A stretch of DNA of 30,417 bases from Acanthamoeba lenticulata (Eukaryota; Discosea; Longamoebia; Acanthamoebidae): contig NAVB01000280.1 in NCBI GenBank assembly GCA_002179805.1, positions 1-30,417 of the forward strand. The letters run 5' to 3'. Below, in pieces: positions 11,701-19,877 of this stretch (positions within the stretch are counted from its first letter, which is position 1; each line of letters begins with the position of its first letter). Made by a program: the position numbers and the translations under genes. Under the pieces are notes generated by a model. The model ran no database searches, was not told where the DNA came from, and saw nothing but the letters and a program-made list of their open reading frames with translations.

Positions 11701-14278
11701 GTTGGCGAAAAGGCGCCATTGGCGGGCTCGGATGTTGTCCGTACGGGCTTGGCCTGCGGCACGACCGTGTGGCACACGGCGAGGAGCGTGAGGAAATGGC
11801 GCACGGCGTGCGCCTCGGCCTCGTCCTCGGCGTTGAGCGCAGCCGCCAGCTTGCTCCCATCGAACGCCTCGTCATCCTCGCTGTCGTCCTCCTGCTCGCC
11901 TCTCGGCTGGTCATCCAATTCACGTAGATGTCGTGAGAACATCATGAATGCTGATGATGACGATAATAAAACGTACGCGTTCGGCGAGAGAAAAGCCGTC
12001 GGAGGTGCCGGTGCGCACGGGGCTCGACTCCTCGCGCTCGACGTCGTCGTCGTCGTCCATGTCGTCGTCTATGATGTCGGTGGAGGCGGGCATGGTGAGG
12101 TCCGAAGGAGATGGGGAGGATGGTGAAGTGGACGAAGAAGATGACGAAGATGAAGTGGAGGTGTGGGGCAAGACGCCATAGACGACGCCGGCGACGGAGC
12201 AGCTGCGGAAGAGCATGCGGTTCTGGGTGAGGGTGCCGGTCTTGTCGGAGAAGATGTAGCTGACCTGGCCCAGCTCCTCGTTGAGGTTGGAGGTGCGGGC
12301 CTGGGCGGGCGTGTCGCTGCGCGGGTCGTACATGGCCAGGTCGTGGTTGATGAAGTAGGCCTGGCCGAACTTGACGACCTCCATGGTGATGTAGAGCGAG
12401 ATGGGGATGAGGTTGTTGAGCAGGATGATGAACGTGATGAACGACAGCGCGCCGTTGGCCGCCGCCGAGCCCTCCAGCTGGAGGTACCAGGCCGTGTCGC
12501 TAAAGTGCTCCGTCATGAACGTGTTGGCCACCGCCGCCGCGCCGCACAGCAGCAGCTGCAGCGAAAACACGGCCAGGATCATCCAGTTGGTCGCCTGCTC
12601 CACGTTGCTCCGCTTGAGCGGCGAGTCCCTGTGTTGTGGTCCCAAGCCAAGCCAAGCCAAGCCAAGCCCAGTCCAGGCAGGGATCAGCGTCGGCAAGCTC
12701 AGCGTGTGCGAGATGGAGCGCCGGGCGGGGGAAGGGGGAAGAGGGGAGTACGTGGAGTTCTGCATGAGGCGCGTGTGGTGGCCCGTGTACACGGCCACGC
12801 CGCACACCCACTCCGTGTTGCGGATCATCGCCCCCTGCACGTGTGCGTGTGCGTAGGCGCGTGTGAGCCTGGCTGCAGACGACGGCAGTTGAAGAGTAAA
12901 AGAAGACGCGTACGCGCAACAGGAGCTGCTTGACGCCGAGCGAGTAGGGCGCGGCGCCGTCCAGCCGCAGCGATCCGTTGAACGTGTAGAGGTGACGGCT
13001 GGGGCCTTCGCACTCGACCTCTCCTGCACCATTAAACGTAATTTCGCCAAGATAAAGAAATTAGAAAAAGAAATAATAAAAAGAAATACAAGGTGTGGAA
13101 TACGCACCGCGCAGGTTGGCCAGCGCCACCTCCTCGGTGAGGTGGCAAGTCTCTGGCAGGGCCTGCCTGATCTTGAGGTTCGTTTCACTAAATGCCCGCC
13201 GCCAGCGCAGCAGCCACATTAAACTCGGGGCAGCACTCGAGGGCGAAGGGTGACGGGGCGCTTACCCGTCGAGGTTGGCGGTTTGGATGTAGGCGGTGCC
13301 GTGCGGGAGGGACGACGAGAGCAGGACGAGGTCGGCCGGGATGTACTGGTCCTCCAGCACCCGCACGATGTCGCCCACGCGCACCTCGCGCCACCGCACC
13401 ACCACAGGCTGGCCGTTGCGAAAGACTTCGACTCGGGCGTTGTTCACCGCCGCGTCTTGCCGGTGTCTCGCCTAGTTGGCCACACAGGCACACGCGGGTG
13501 AGTCCTCACGTCCGGCGCGCACATACACGGGCGCATATGCGCGAAAGCACAGGGCGGCCGGCGGTACGATGTCCTCGATGATCTCCTTGAGGGCGGTGAT
13601 CGTGAGCACGATCAGCAGCGGCACCAGCGTCGTGAACCGTCCCGTCGGCGAGAGGCCCGGGATCAGCTGCGCGTAGAGAAAAGAAAAGAAAAGAAAATAA
13701 CGTCAACAACTCGAGACGCCGAGCGAGGCAACACGTGTGATGCTGACCTGGAAGCCCGAGATCATGAGGAAATAGATGTTGGCCAGCCCTGCACATCATG
13801 ATTGTCGTACGTTCATGAGTGGACATCCCTAGGGGGAGAGGGAGGGAGATATCACGGAGCGCGTACGGCGGAACTGTTCGATGATGTTCTTGGGAATGAA
13901 GGTGAGGACGGTGTACTTGGAGGTCGTCACGGCGTTGTCGCCTTGCTTGAGGGTGGTGCCCTCGCGCCACGTTCCATCGCCGTTGACCATGAGGTGTCGT
14001 TGGTGACCGACGCCGTCATTCTCGCTTGCTTTCGCGTGGCCTCCGTGGTCATGCTATGCCCCGACATAAAGCGGCGGTCAGACGAACGTTAGTTGACAAA
14101 AAGACAAATAATCGAATCTTGAATTGAATATGAATGAGTTTACCTTGGCGAGCAAGGGAGCGGTTTCGGTCTCATCAGAATCAACGATTTCCGGTTGAAT
14201 GGCGCCCAACTGTCGCGACGCCATATCGTCGAGGGAGGCGTTGGTGGAATGTTCCAGAGAGGAGGGCTGATGTGACAT
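8776..14278 (-). CDS. P4-type ATPase (phospholipid flippase), complete, 22 exons
   Basis: Exons, low to high: 8776-8858, 8966-9075, 9141-9232, 9367-9464, 9533-9627, 9705-10013, 10096-10211, 10299-10598, 10682-10978, 11057-11305, 11397-11495, 11582-11665, 11745-11906, 11977-12628, 12752-12834, 12914-13023, 13108-13187, 13266-13471, 13568-13666, 13748-13788, 13867-14053, 14144-14278. All phases agree; 1228 residues. Motifs: DGET (222-225, dephosphorylation loop), PISL in M4, [11 protein letters not shown] with phospho-Asp D442, SPDE (595-598) and KGAD (662-665) in the N domain, TGDRQET (~775), GDGAND (892-897), FWY and GYSYS near the C-terminus as in P4 enzymes. Family role: ATP-driven movement of aminophospholipids to the cytosolic leaflet, usually with a CDC50 subunit. 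A Ser/Asp/Glu-rich insert follows DKTGT. The ATG at 14278 is the first in frame. At 10595/10598 a GAGCAG gives two possible acceptors, one codon apart. Confidence 0.95.
12642..12666. repeat. (CCAAG)5 tandem repeat in a flippase intron
   Basis: Five perfect CCAAG units lie in the intron 12629-12751 (read on the minus strand). A related short (GTGTC)n run is seen near 10644-10658 in another intron of the same gene. Confidence 0.9.
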
Positions 14279-14459
14279 TCCAATCTCCTCCAACTCCTCA
14301 CTACCGTCCCCCTTCTTCCGCGCCCGAATCGACGTCGGCCGCTTCGTCCTTACGGCTGTCCTCTCGGGGCCTTACTTTGGTTGATTAAAAAGAAAAAAAG
14401 AAAAGGCTAACGAAAACTATATGTTGAGCTTCTCCTTTGGTTCATATACAGAAGTTGAC

Positions 14460-14849
14460 TTAGTTGATCTTGGCCATCTGGTTCATCTTGGAGAACTTCT
14501 TGGCGAGAGCGGCCTTCTCAGCAAAGAAGGAAGCCGAGCAGAGGCCAAGCTGAGAGCAGGCGGCAGCAGGGTTCTCGGTGTTGATGATGAAGCTGATCAG
14601 GGCCGGAGCATACTGGCTGACAAATGAGGAACACTCCTGGTTGAACGGCGCCGGGGCAACATCACAGACCTGGTTGAGCAGCTGGATGATCTGAGACTGG
14701 GTGTAGTTGTTGGCGAGGTAGCCCTCAATGTACTGAACGGCGAATTCGCAGATGACACATTCACTCTGAGCCTGAGCGAAGATGCTCGCGGGCGACGAGA
14801 TAGTCAGGAGAACGGCAACGGCCAAGAGGATGGAAGCAAGGAAGTTCAT
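14460..14849 (-). CDS. Secreted saposin B-type (SAPLIP) protein
   Basis: A single exon encodes 129 residues with ATG at 14849 and TAA at 14460. Residues 1-26 form a typical signal peptide: a hydrophobic core from MNFLASILLAVAVLL to about Ala26. The mature part has six cysteines at 31, 34, 62, 73, 98 and 104, the C-x2-C ... C-x10-C ... C-x5-C spacing of saposin B domains, which form three disulfides around a helical bundle. The last ~20 residues are Lys/Ala-rich. The family includes lysosomal lipid-presenting saposins and the pore-forming peptides of amoebae used against ingested bacteria. The sequence alone does not say which role applies. It lacks introns, unlike almost every other protein gene here. 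It diverges from the gene at 14965. Confidence 0.85.
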   Translation of the reverse strand: MNFLASILLAVAVLLTISSPASIFAQAQSECVICEFAVQYIEGYLANNYTQSQIIQLLNQVCDVAPAPFNQECSSFVSQYAPALISFIINTENPAAACSQLGLCSASFFAEKAALAKKFSKMNQMAKIN

Positions 14850-14964
14850 GGTGTGAGGGTGGGGAACGACTTTGACGAAACGTCGCGACCGGTTCAGTTT
14901 TGCTTTTGACTGTTCTGAACTGTTTAGGATTCCAACCTTTCTTGTAGACCACCAGAAGATTAAG
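14850..14964. promoter_or_regulatory. 115-bp divergent intergenic region
   Basis: The start codons of the saposin-like gene (-) and the helical-protein gene (+) face away from each other across 115 bp, so both promoters and 5' UTRs must fit in or overlap this gap. No convincing TATA box was seen. A T-rich patch (TTTTGCTTTTGACTG) lies near 14895-14910. Confidence 0.5.
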
Positions 14965-15973
14965 ATGAACGATGCAAATCGAGAAGTGCTGCAGGCGGAG
15001 CTATTGGAGCTGCAGACATGGTAAGACCGTGTACCCTATTTGCACGCTAGAGATCGGTCGTCCTCTGACTCTTGCCTGATAGCGCTGACAAATGGGGCGC
15101 CTTGCATCGACGAGGGGAAAGCCTTCTGTCCTCCTTCTCTGGTGATATAGGTAGTGTTACTCCTTTTATTTCCATTATCGTTGGCTGACCGTTGCATAGC
15201 CTCCCTCACTGAGCCGGAAGATGAGGAGGGCGCTGCACGTGTGGCCCGAGAGCAAGTGGGTGGCATCCTCGCGCGGAGCCGCGGTTCCACCAATTCCTCA
15301 CTGCAAGGTTTGTAGCCTTTGCTCTCACGCATGAGGGCTGGCCTTCAGACTCTGACTCATTTTCTTCGCCAACACCGCAGCCGAGAAGCGACTTGCAGAC
15401 CTGCGCGCCATCATGGACGACCGTACGCCGCTCTAACGTTGTTGTTGGGCCGCCCCGTTTGCCACACCTCTCACCTCTCTTGTCGGGTTAGTGGACCGGT
15501 TGCTGACGCGTATGGAGGACATCGTGGCGGCGGCGAAGATCACAGCCGCCGCGTACCCCGCTCAAGTACCTTTTGTAGTCATTGCTGGCGCCCACACGCG
15601 CGCCAGCGGCACTCCGGGGCTCACACTGGGGCTCTGGTCTCGTGCAGGAGCTGCTTTCGCGCGGCCGCAACGGGGCGCAGCAGTCTCTTATGGACCGCCT
15701 GCATTTGATGACTGAATGCTTGACCCTCCATCAGTCCGAGTATGAGCTCAAGGTGCATGCCCCTCTCGGTTCATCTGGCATCATCTACCATAATTCTCAT
15801 TATCTACATACATACATGTTTACTTGTGCTACACACGTGAGCAGGACAGCATTATGCGATCGCTTACGTTCTCCATGTCCTCGCTCACGCTGACCACCTA
15901 CCTCGTGGCCTGGAAGACCAAGCCCTTTGCTGGCGAGTGGCAGCGCGCCGCCGCTTCTGTGGGCGCTTCGTGA
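14965..15973 (+). CDS. Small helical/coiled-coil protein, possibly AIRIM (C1orf109)-like
   Basis: Exons 14965-15020, 15083-15141, 15200-15307, 15381-15422, 15492-15565, 15648-15752 and 15845-15973 join in phase to 190 residues. The protein is almost wholly helical with heptad-like Leu spacing, e.g. LDRLLTRMEDIVAAAK and DRLHLMTECLTLHQSEY. No signal peptide or membrane segment is seen. The order of elements resembles metazoan C1orf109/AIRIM, a ribosome-maturation factor partner of AFG2 AAA-ATPases: an early W..L..LL helix, a middle LL..(M/V)..IV helix, a late helix with aromatic and basic residues, and a closing AW motif. This is recalled fold similarity, not a proven match. A generic coiled-coil protein is equally possible. 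The gene model is solid because seven small exons keep phase. Confidence 0.65.
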
Positions 15974-16127
15974 GTGCTGTCTAGGGACTAGGTCGTCATG
16001 GGGCGAGGACCTCGGCGGACAGCGCGTTCGTACACCCTCACCTTGGCTGCTAGTTGAGAAGAAACTGCTTTATGGCTTGAGTTACAAGAAGCCGTTTACT
16101 GGAGATGAGCTTTCTCTCTTCACGAGT

Positions 16128-16595
16128 TCAGAACTCTTTGATGATCTTCTCGGACTGCTGCGCAAACTTGGGGCGCCCGGCGTTCTCCTGCGCTGTGAGG
16201 TCCTGCTTGAAGCCCGGCAGAGCGATATCCGGCTGCGTTCACGAGAGCGTCGTGTTAGGGTACATGGGACTCCTCGTGCACTACTACTCACAAGTGGACC
16301 ACAGTACCGAGGGATGCTTTTTGCTGGCCTTCTTGCTAAGCTGTTGGACGTCGCCCGTACGCGATGTGGTCTTATCTACGTGAAGGTGTTGCGGCACTTC
16401 GTGCAGCCTCTCTGTGAAGCCATCAAGGAGCCAGGAGACTTGGCGTCAAGTCTGTCCAACAGCTATAAGCAAGCAGAACAGACACGCACCTGCCAGGTCC
16501 GCGTCGATTTCGGCACTCTGCCAACTCTTGGTGATCTCGGGCTTGTTTATGTGCTCAGTCCCGCTCCGCCTGGTTTTCTTGGGTCCGTGCGACAT
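16128..16595 (-). CDS. Small basic protein of unknown function
   Basis: The proposed exons are 16490-16595 (ATG at 16595), 16308-16438 and 16128-16232 (TGA), in phase, giving 113 residues. The N-terminus is basic (MSHGPKKTRRSG). The middle contains SWLLDGFTERLHEVPQHLH, a Lys/Ser-rich stretch follows, and the tail contains PGFKQDL and QQSEKIIKEF. I do not recognise a family. It could be a small nucleolar or ribosomal accessory protein on composition alone. The first intron (16439-16489) is only 51 nt and uses a weak CCAAG acceptor, so this junction is the least secure. The gene converges on the helical-protein gene across 154 bp. Confidence 0.45.
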
Positions 16596-16905
16596 GTTGT
16601 TGTTGTTGTGCTTGTTTCTTGCGAGTTGCTTCTTTTATGTCGTCGGGGTAGCAGCAAAGACGCCAGGTTGTCGTTTCGAGCAGCAACCATTCAACATTCG
16701 TACGTGCAGGCCATGATTTCTCAGCGTGCTCTCGTCGAAGTGTCTCATGTCTGAAATCAGGCCAGTCGGAGGCTGTCAAAGCGTTCCCAGGCCGGGACTT
16801 ACGAGAGGCGTCCAAAAACAGTCTGCCTGCTCATGACACATCACGATACAAACACGCCAAAACCCTTGATGACGAGGCTTGAATCCACATGCTACGGGAA
16901 AGACT
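16596..16905. other. Intergenic stretch, no gene assigned
   Basis: This stretch lies between the 5' end of the 113-aa gene and the tRNA-Lys gene. Minus-strand frames here are open for up to about 85 codons, and a GTAAGT donor lies near 16802, so a 5' untranslated exon of the 113-aa gene is possible. No complete coding signal was found. Confidence 0.4.
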
Positions 16906-16911
16906 AAAAAA
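16906..16911 (-). terminator. Pol III terminator of tRNA-Lys
   Basis: A run of six T on the minus strand begins three bases after the 3' end of the tRNA-Lys gene. Confidence 0.75.
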
Positions 16912-16914
16912 GAT

Positions 16915-16987
16915 AGCCGACCGTGGGGCTCGAACCCACGACCACAAGATTAAGAGTCTTGCGCTCTACCGACTGAGCTAGGCCGGC
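16915..16987 (-). tRNA. tRNA-Lys (anticodon CTT)
   Basis: The 73-nt minus-strand sequence folds as a full cloverleaf. The acceptor stem is GCCGGCC with GGTCGGC (one G-T pair). The D arm is TAGCTCAGTCGGTAGAGC, an A-box match. The anticodon stem CAAGA/TCTTG has loop CTCTTAA, giving CTT. The T arm contains GGTTCGAGCC-type B-box sequence. No intron is present. Confidence 0.93.
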
Positions 16988-17042
16988 TGATGTGGGGCCG
17001 TTGATATCCAATCGTTTATTCAAAATTTTGGACGAAAGGCAC

Positions 17043-17048
17043 AAAAAA
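17043..17048 (-). terminator. Pol III terminator of tRNA-Ala
   Basis: A run of six T on the minus strand lies 12 bases past the tRNA-Ala 3' end. A T4 run at 17055-17058 lies even closer and may already terminate. Confidence 0.6.
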
Positions 17049-17060
17049 TACACTAAAAGT

Positions 17061-17133
17061 TGGAGGAGAAGGGTATCGATCCCTTTACCTCTCGCATGCT
17101 AAGCGAGCGCTCTACCATCTGAGCTACACCCCC
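17061..17133 (-). tRNA. tRNA-Ala (anticodon AGC)
   Basis: The 73-nt minus-strand cloverleaf has acceptor GGGGGTG, D arm TAGCTCAGATGGTAGAGC and anticodon stem CTCGC/GCGAG with loop TTAGCAT (AGC). The G3-T70 wobble pair, the alanine identity element, is present. Two oddities are seen: a T-T mismatch at pair 6-67, and an A instead of T at position 54, since the T loop reads ATCGATA. These weaken the B box and the T54-A58 pair. Confidence 0.88.
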
Positions 17134-17321
17134 GTACAATAATCTTGTCATTTCATCCACATCAATGTGTCACATTTCAAATTGGTTGGTCTACAAATTG
17201 CAACTTGGAAAATGTCATCCAGGATGGAATATTTATTATGGGGCTTACTTCTTTTTTGGTATCATTGAATTTGAATAGCTTCGAAATAGTGAAATCACAG
17301 TCACAGCGTTTCCTTCAAGAT

Positions 17322-17394
17322 GGCCGGTTAGCTTAGTTGGTAGAGCGTGGTGCTAATAACGCCAAGGTCGTGGGTTCGATCCCCACACTGGCCA
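17322..17394 (+). tRNA. tRNA-Ile (anticodon AAT)
   Basis: A 73-nt cloverleaf is present with acceptor GGCCGGT/ACTGGCC and discriminator A. The D arm is TAGCTTAGTTGGTAGAGC, the anticodon stem TGGTG/CGCCA with loop CTAATAA (AAT), and the T loop TTCGATC is normal. No intron is present. Confidence 0.95.
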
Positions 17395-17397
17395 TTC

Positions 17398-17403
17398 TTT
17401 TTT
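17398..17403 (+). terminator. Pol III terminator of tRNA-Ile
   Basis: Six T follow the tRNA 3' end after three bases. Confidence 0.8.
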
Positions 17404-17455
17404 GGTTCAAGAAAAAGAGCATGTTCACTCCCCACAGCGCCGAAGGGGATGGCGC

Positions 17456-19754
17456 TCAGTCGCCCTTCCTGACGTTAGACACCAACCAATGTCGCACGAG
17501 GTGAAGCGCAGCGAGGAGGGTCGACAGGAATGCAGGGCGGACGGCGGCCCGCGACGTGAAAGTGAGTTTGATGTGCTCGTCGTTTAACATGTAGCCCAGC
17601 ACGTCTACGCTCTGCGGGGGCGGTATGCCCGAGAACACAAACGCGATGCCTGCACGCGCAAGTCCGTCAGTCGCACGACGCTTCTTCTTTGGATCCCCAT
17701 CCCATAGGCGTGCTTGGCTGGGGCAAGAGGGCCATACCGGGGTCATTTCCGAGATTGGAGCCCACGATGTGATAACGGTACAAGTCGCAGTAGGTCGGGT
17801 TGTCCGACAGCGGGTGCGGCGGGTGGTCCTGCCGCAATGGCCACGCAGCTTCCTGTAAGGGCCAAACAGAGGTAAAGAGCGAGGAAGAGGATGAAGAAGA
17901 GAGTACCGGAACGACGCCAGACTCGTTGGTGAGAAGAAAAAAGTGCAGATAGAGCTCGGCGCCTTCCTTGTGCCGGGCCAGCACGCGCAGATGCCCTTCG
18001 ACCGCGCGCTTGAAGAGGACGTACAAGTCTTCCTCGGCGCCACAGGCGCTCATCAGAGCGGCAGCCCTCGATCTCGCGGCCGCTTCAGCCGCTCCGCCAT
18101 CGTCTCGGGTCCGAATCTCGTCGTTGTCATCGTCCCCACCTCGCGGGACTGGCACGACGCCTAGCCGGTCGAAGATGGCCGCCTGCAGCGCCCGGAACTC
18201 GGGCGTGAAGACATCGGCGATCATCAGGCGGCCGTCGACAAAGTGGCGCGCGTCGAGGGTCTCCAAATTCCACACATACTGGGCCGCCTCCACGCAGGCG
18301 GCCATCTGGAGGGCGATCTGGAAGCAGGCGTCGGGGCTGACCTTGTGGTCCTTGAAGAACTGCCGGCCGACGCCATGCAGGACGCAGTCCAGCGTCTTCC
18401 CGTCAAAGGCCTCGGCTTGCTGGCGCAGCAGCGTCATGCGGGCCGACTCGAGCTGGGCGCACAGGTCGGGCGCCAGGGCGCCCCAGTTGAGCTGCCGCCA
18501 CGCGAGGGCCACCGCGTCCTCCTCTCCCTGCGCCGCGTCGTCGGCTTCAGCCTGGGGCGCCGCCCGGGCTTCTTGCCACAGATAGGAGCACAGCTTGTGC
18601 ACCACGGCCGAATCCGCCACCGAGTGCTCGATGTTGACGCCAACCACGACGCCGTTGTTGTCGTAGTCGTCGTCCCCGTTTTCGTCCTTCGCGACGGGCG
18701 CGACGATGATTTGCATTCCTTTCTCGAACCAGCGGTTGCACTGGCTGAGCGGCAAAGGCACGCTGTTGAACACGACCCGCTGCCGCCGCCTGCGCTCGAG
18801 CCCCTCGACGTAGATCACTTGCTCGAACTCGCCATCGCTGCGGCGGGCGTTGTCGCTGGCGTCGGCCGTCGTCGGCTGGTCATCCAGGCACAGCACAAAG
18901 AGCGCGTCCTGCATGGCCGTGAGCGCCGCGCGACATTCTGGATGGAGGGCCACGAGCCGGGCTCGCCAGGCCGCGGCCTCGTCGCGCTCTGTGCAGGTCA
19001 GCAGCCCGAGCAGCCGCTCGCCCGGCTGGACATGGCCACTACAGTGATCGTCGGCGCTGCGTAGAATGTCGTTCAGAGCGGCGCGCAGCTGGAGCAGCGA
19101 AGGTAAGGCTCGAGTGTTCCTTGACATAGACGCGTCGACGGTGAAGAAGAGGCCTTTTCGCGCCACTACAAAGTACGGTTGGGCTGACGTAGCAGGCGAG
19201 AAGACCTCCGCAAAGTGTTGAACGTCGCACGTTGGGGCGGGCAGGCGCGCCGAGCCAAAGAGCGCGAAGTACTGGCTGCACTCGGGCAGCGGCCCGGTTG
19301 CGCCTTCGACACGGCGCAGGAACTGCTGTCGCTCCTCCTGGCTCGGGTTGGCCAGGTTGGCCCAGCAGGTGAGTGCGGCGAGAGCGACGCTCGCGGCATG
19401 CTCGATGAAGACAGACGCGGGGGAGGAGGTCGAGGTTTTGAGCGGATGCAGGAGCACAGAGTAGTTCTCACCAAAGGGAAGTGGGTCTCGGTCAGCGAGG
19501 TGCAGGCGGGAGAAGAAGGTTCGGGAGTAGACGTTGCCAAAGCTTGAGGGGGCGTCGTCGGCCTGCTTATGATGACGCTCTTTGAGCCACTTCTGCACGA
19601 GGGCAGCGAGGGGAGACACTCGTAAGTCTTCCACCTCTGCAGTGAGCTTCGCCAGGGCGGCAGCATCAGCCACGCGAGCCTTGGCAAGCGCCAAGAACGC
19701 AGCACACGAAGCGTCCGTCTCTGGCAACGGTTGGGGGAGTGAGTCAGCCTCCAT
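17456..19754 (-). CDS. Carnitine/choline O-acyltransferase family protein, divergent
   Basis: Exons 17907-19754, 17738-17852 and 17456-17649 join in phase to 718 residues, somewhat longer than the usual 600-650. Family enzymes move acyl groups between CoA and carnitine or choline. The N-terminus has the SLPQPLPET opening (cf. LPxxPLxxT). The catalytic His is at H377 in NIEHSVADS, matching the GEHSxxD motif. GVGRQFFKDHKVSPDACFQI matches the CoA-side segment, and the C-terminal GYMLNDEHIKLTF segment is family-like. However, where carnitine enzymes read FxxGRT(E/D)T(I/V)RS, this protein has FVDGRLMIADVF (D507-G508-R509). An acidic insert follows RLG near 18070-18160. The 54-nt intron 17853-17906 is a multiple of three without stops. 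The start is uncertain: ATG 19754 is the first in frame, but coding-like sequence continues upstream to about 19832. Confidence 0.85.
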
Positions 19755-19877
19755 CAAGTGGTGTCGTAAGTGCCGGTTACTGCTGTAGGCAAACCTGGCT
19801 TGTTCTGCTAACGTCAAGCCCTTGCGGTACAAGCAAAATTTCTAAGAATGTATATGTCGACACTAAGGCCTTTTATT

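Noticed and set aside
12642..12666. Short tandem units suggesting a CRISPR-like array
   Set aside because: The units are contiguous 5-mers with no spacers, inside a eukaryotic intron.
12163..12933. 256-codon plus-strand frame rich in Gly, Glu and Arg
   Set aside because: It runs antisense to the flippase exon with DKTGT and crosses the CCAAG repeat intron.
14460..14849. Calling the saposin-like protein a proven pore-forming toxin
   Set aside because: The six-Cys pattern is shared by non-lytic saposins; sequence alone does not support toxicity.
15927..16754. 275-codon plus-strand frame after the helical protein
   Set aside because: It overlaps the minus-strand three-exon gene, shows no domain, and starts inside the last exon of the previous gene in another frame.
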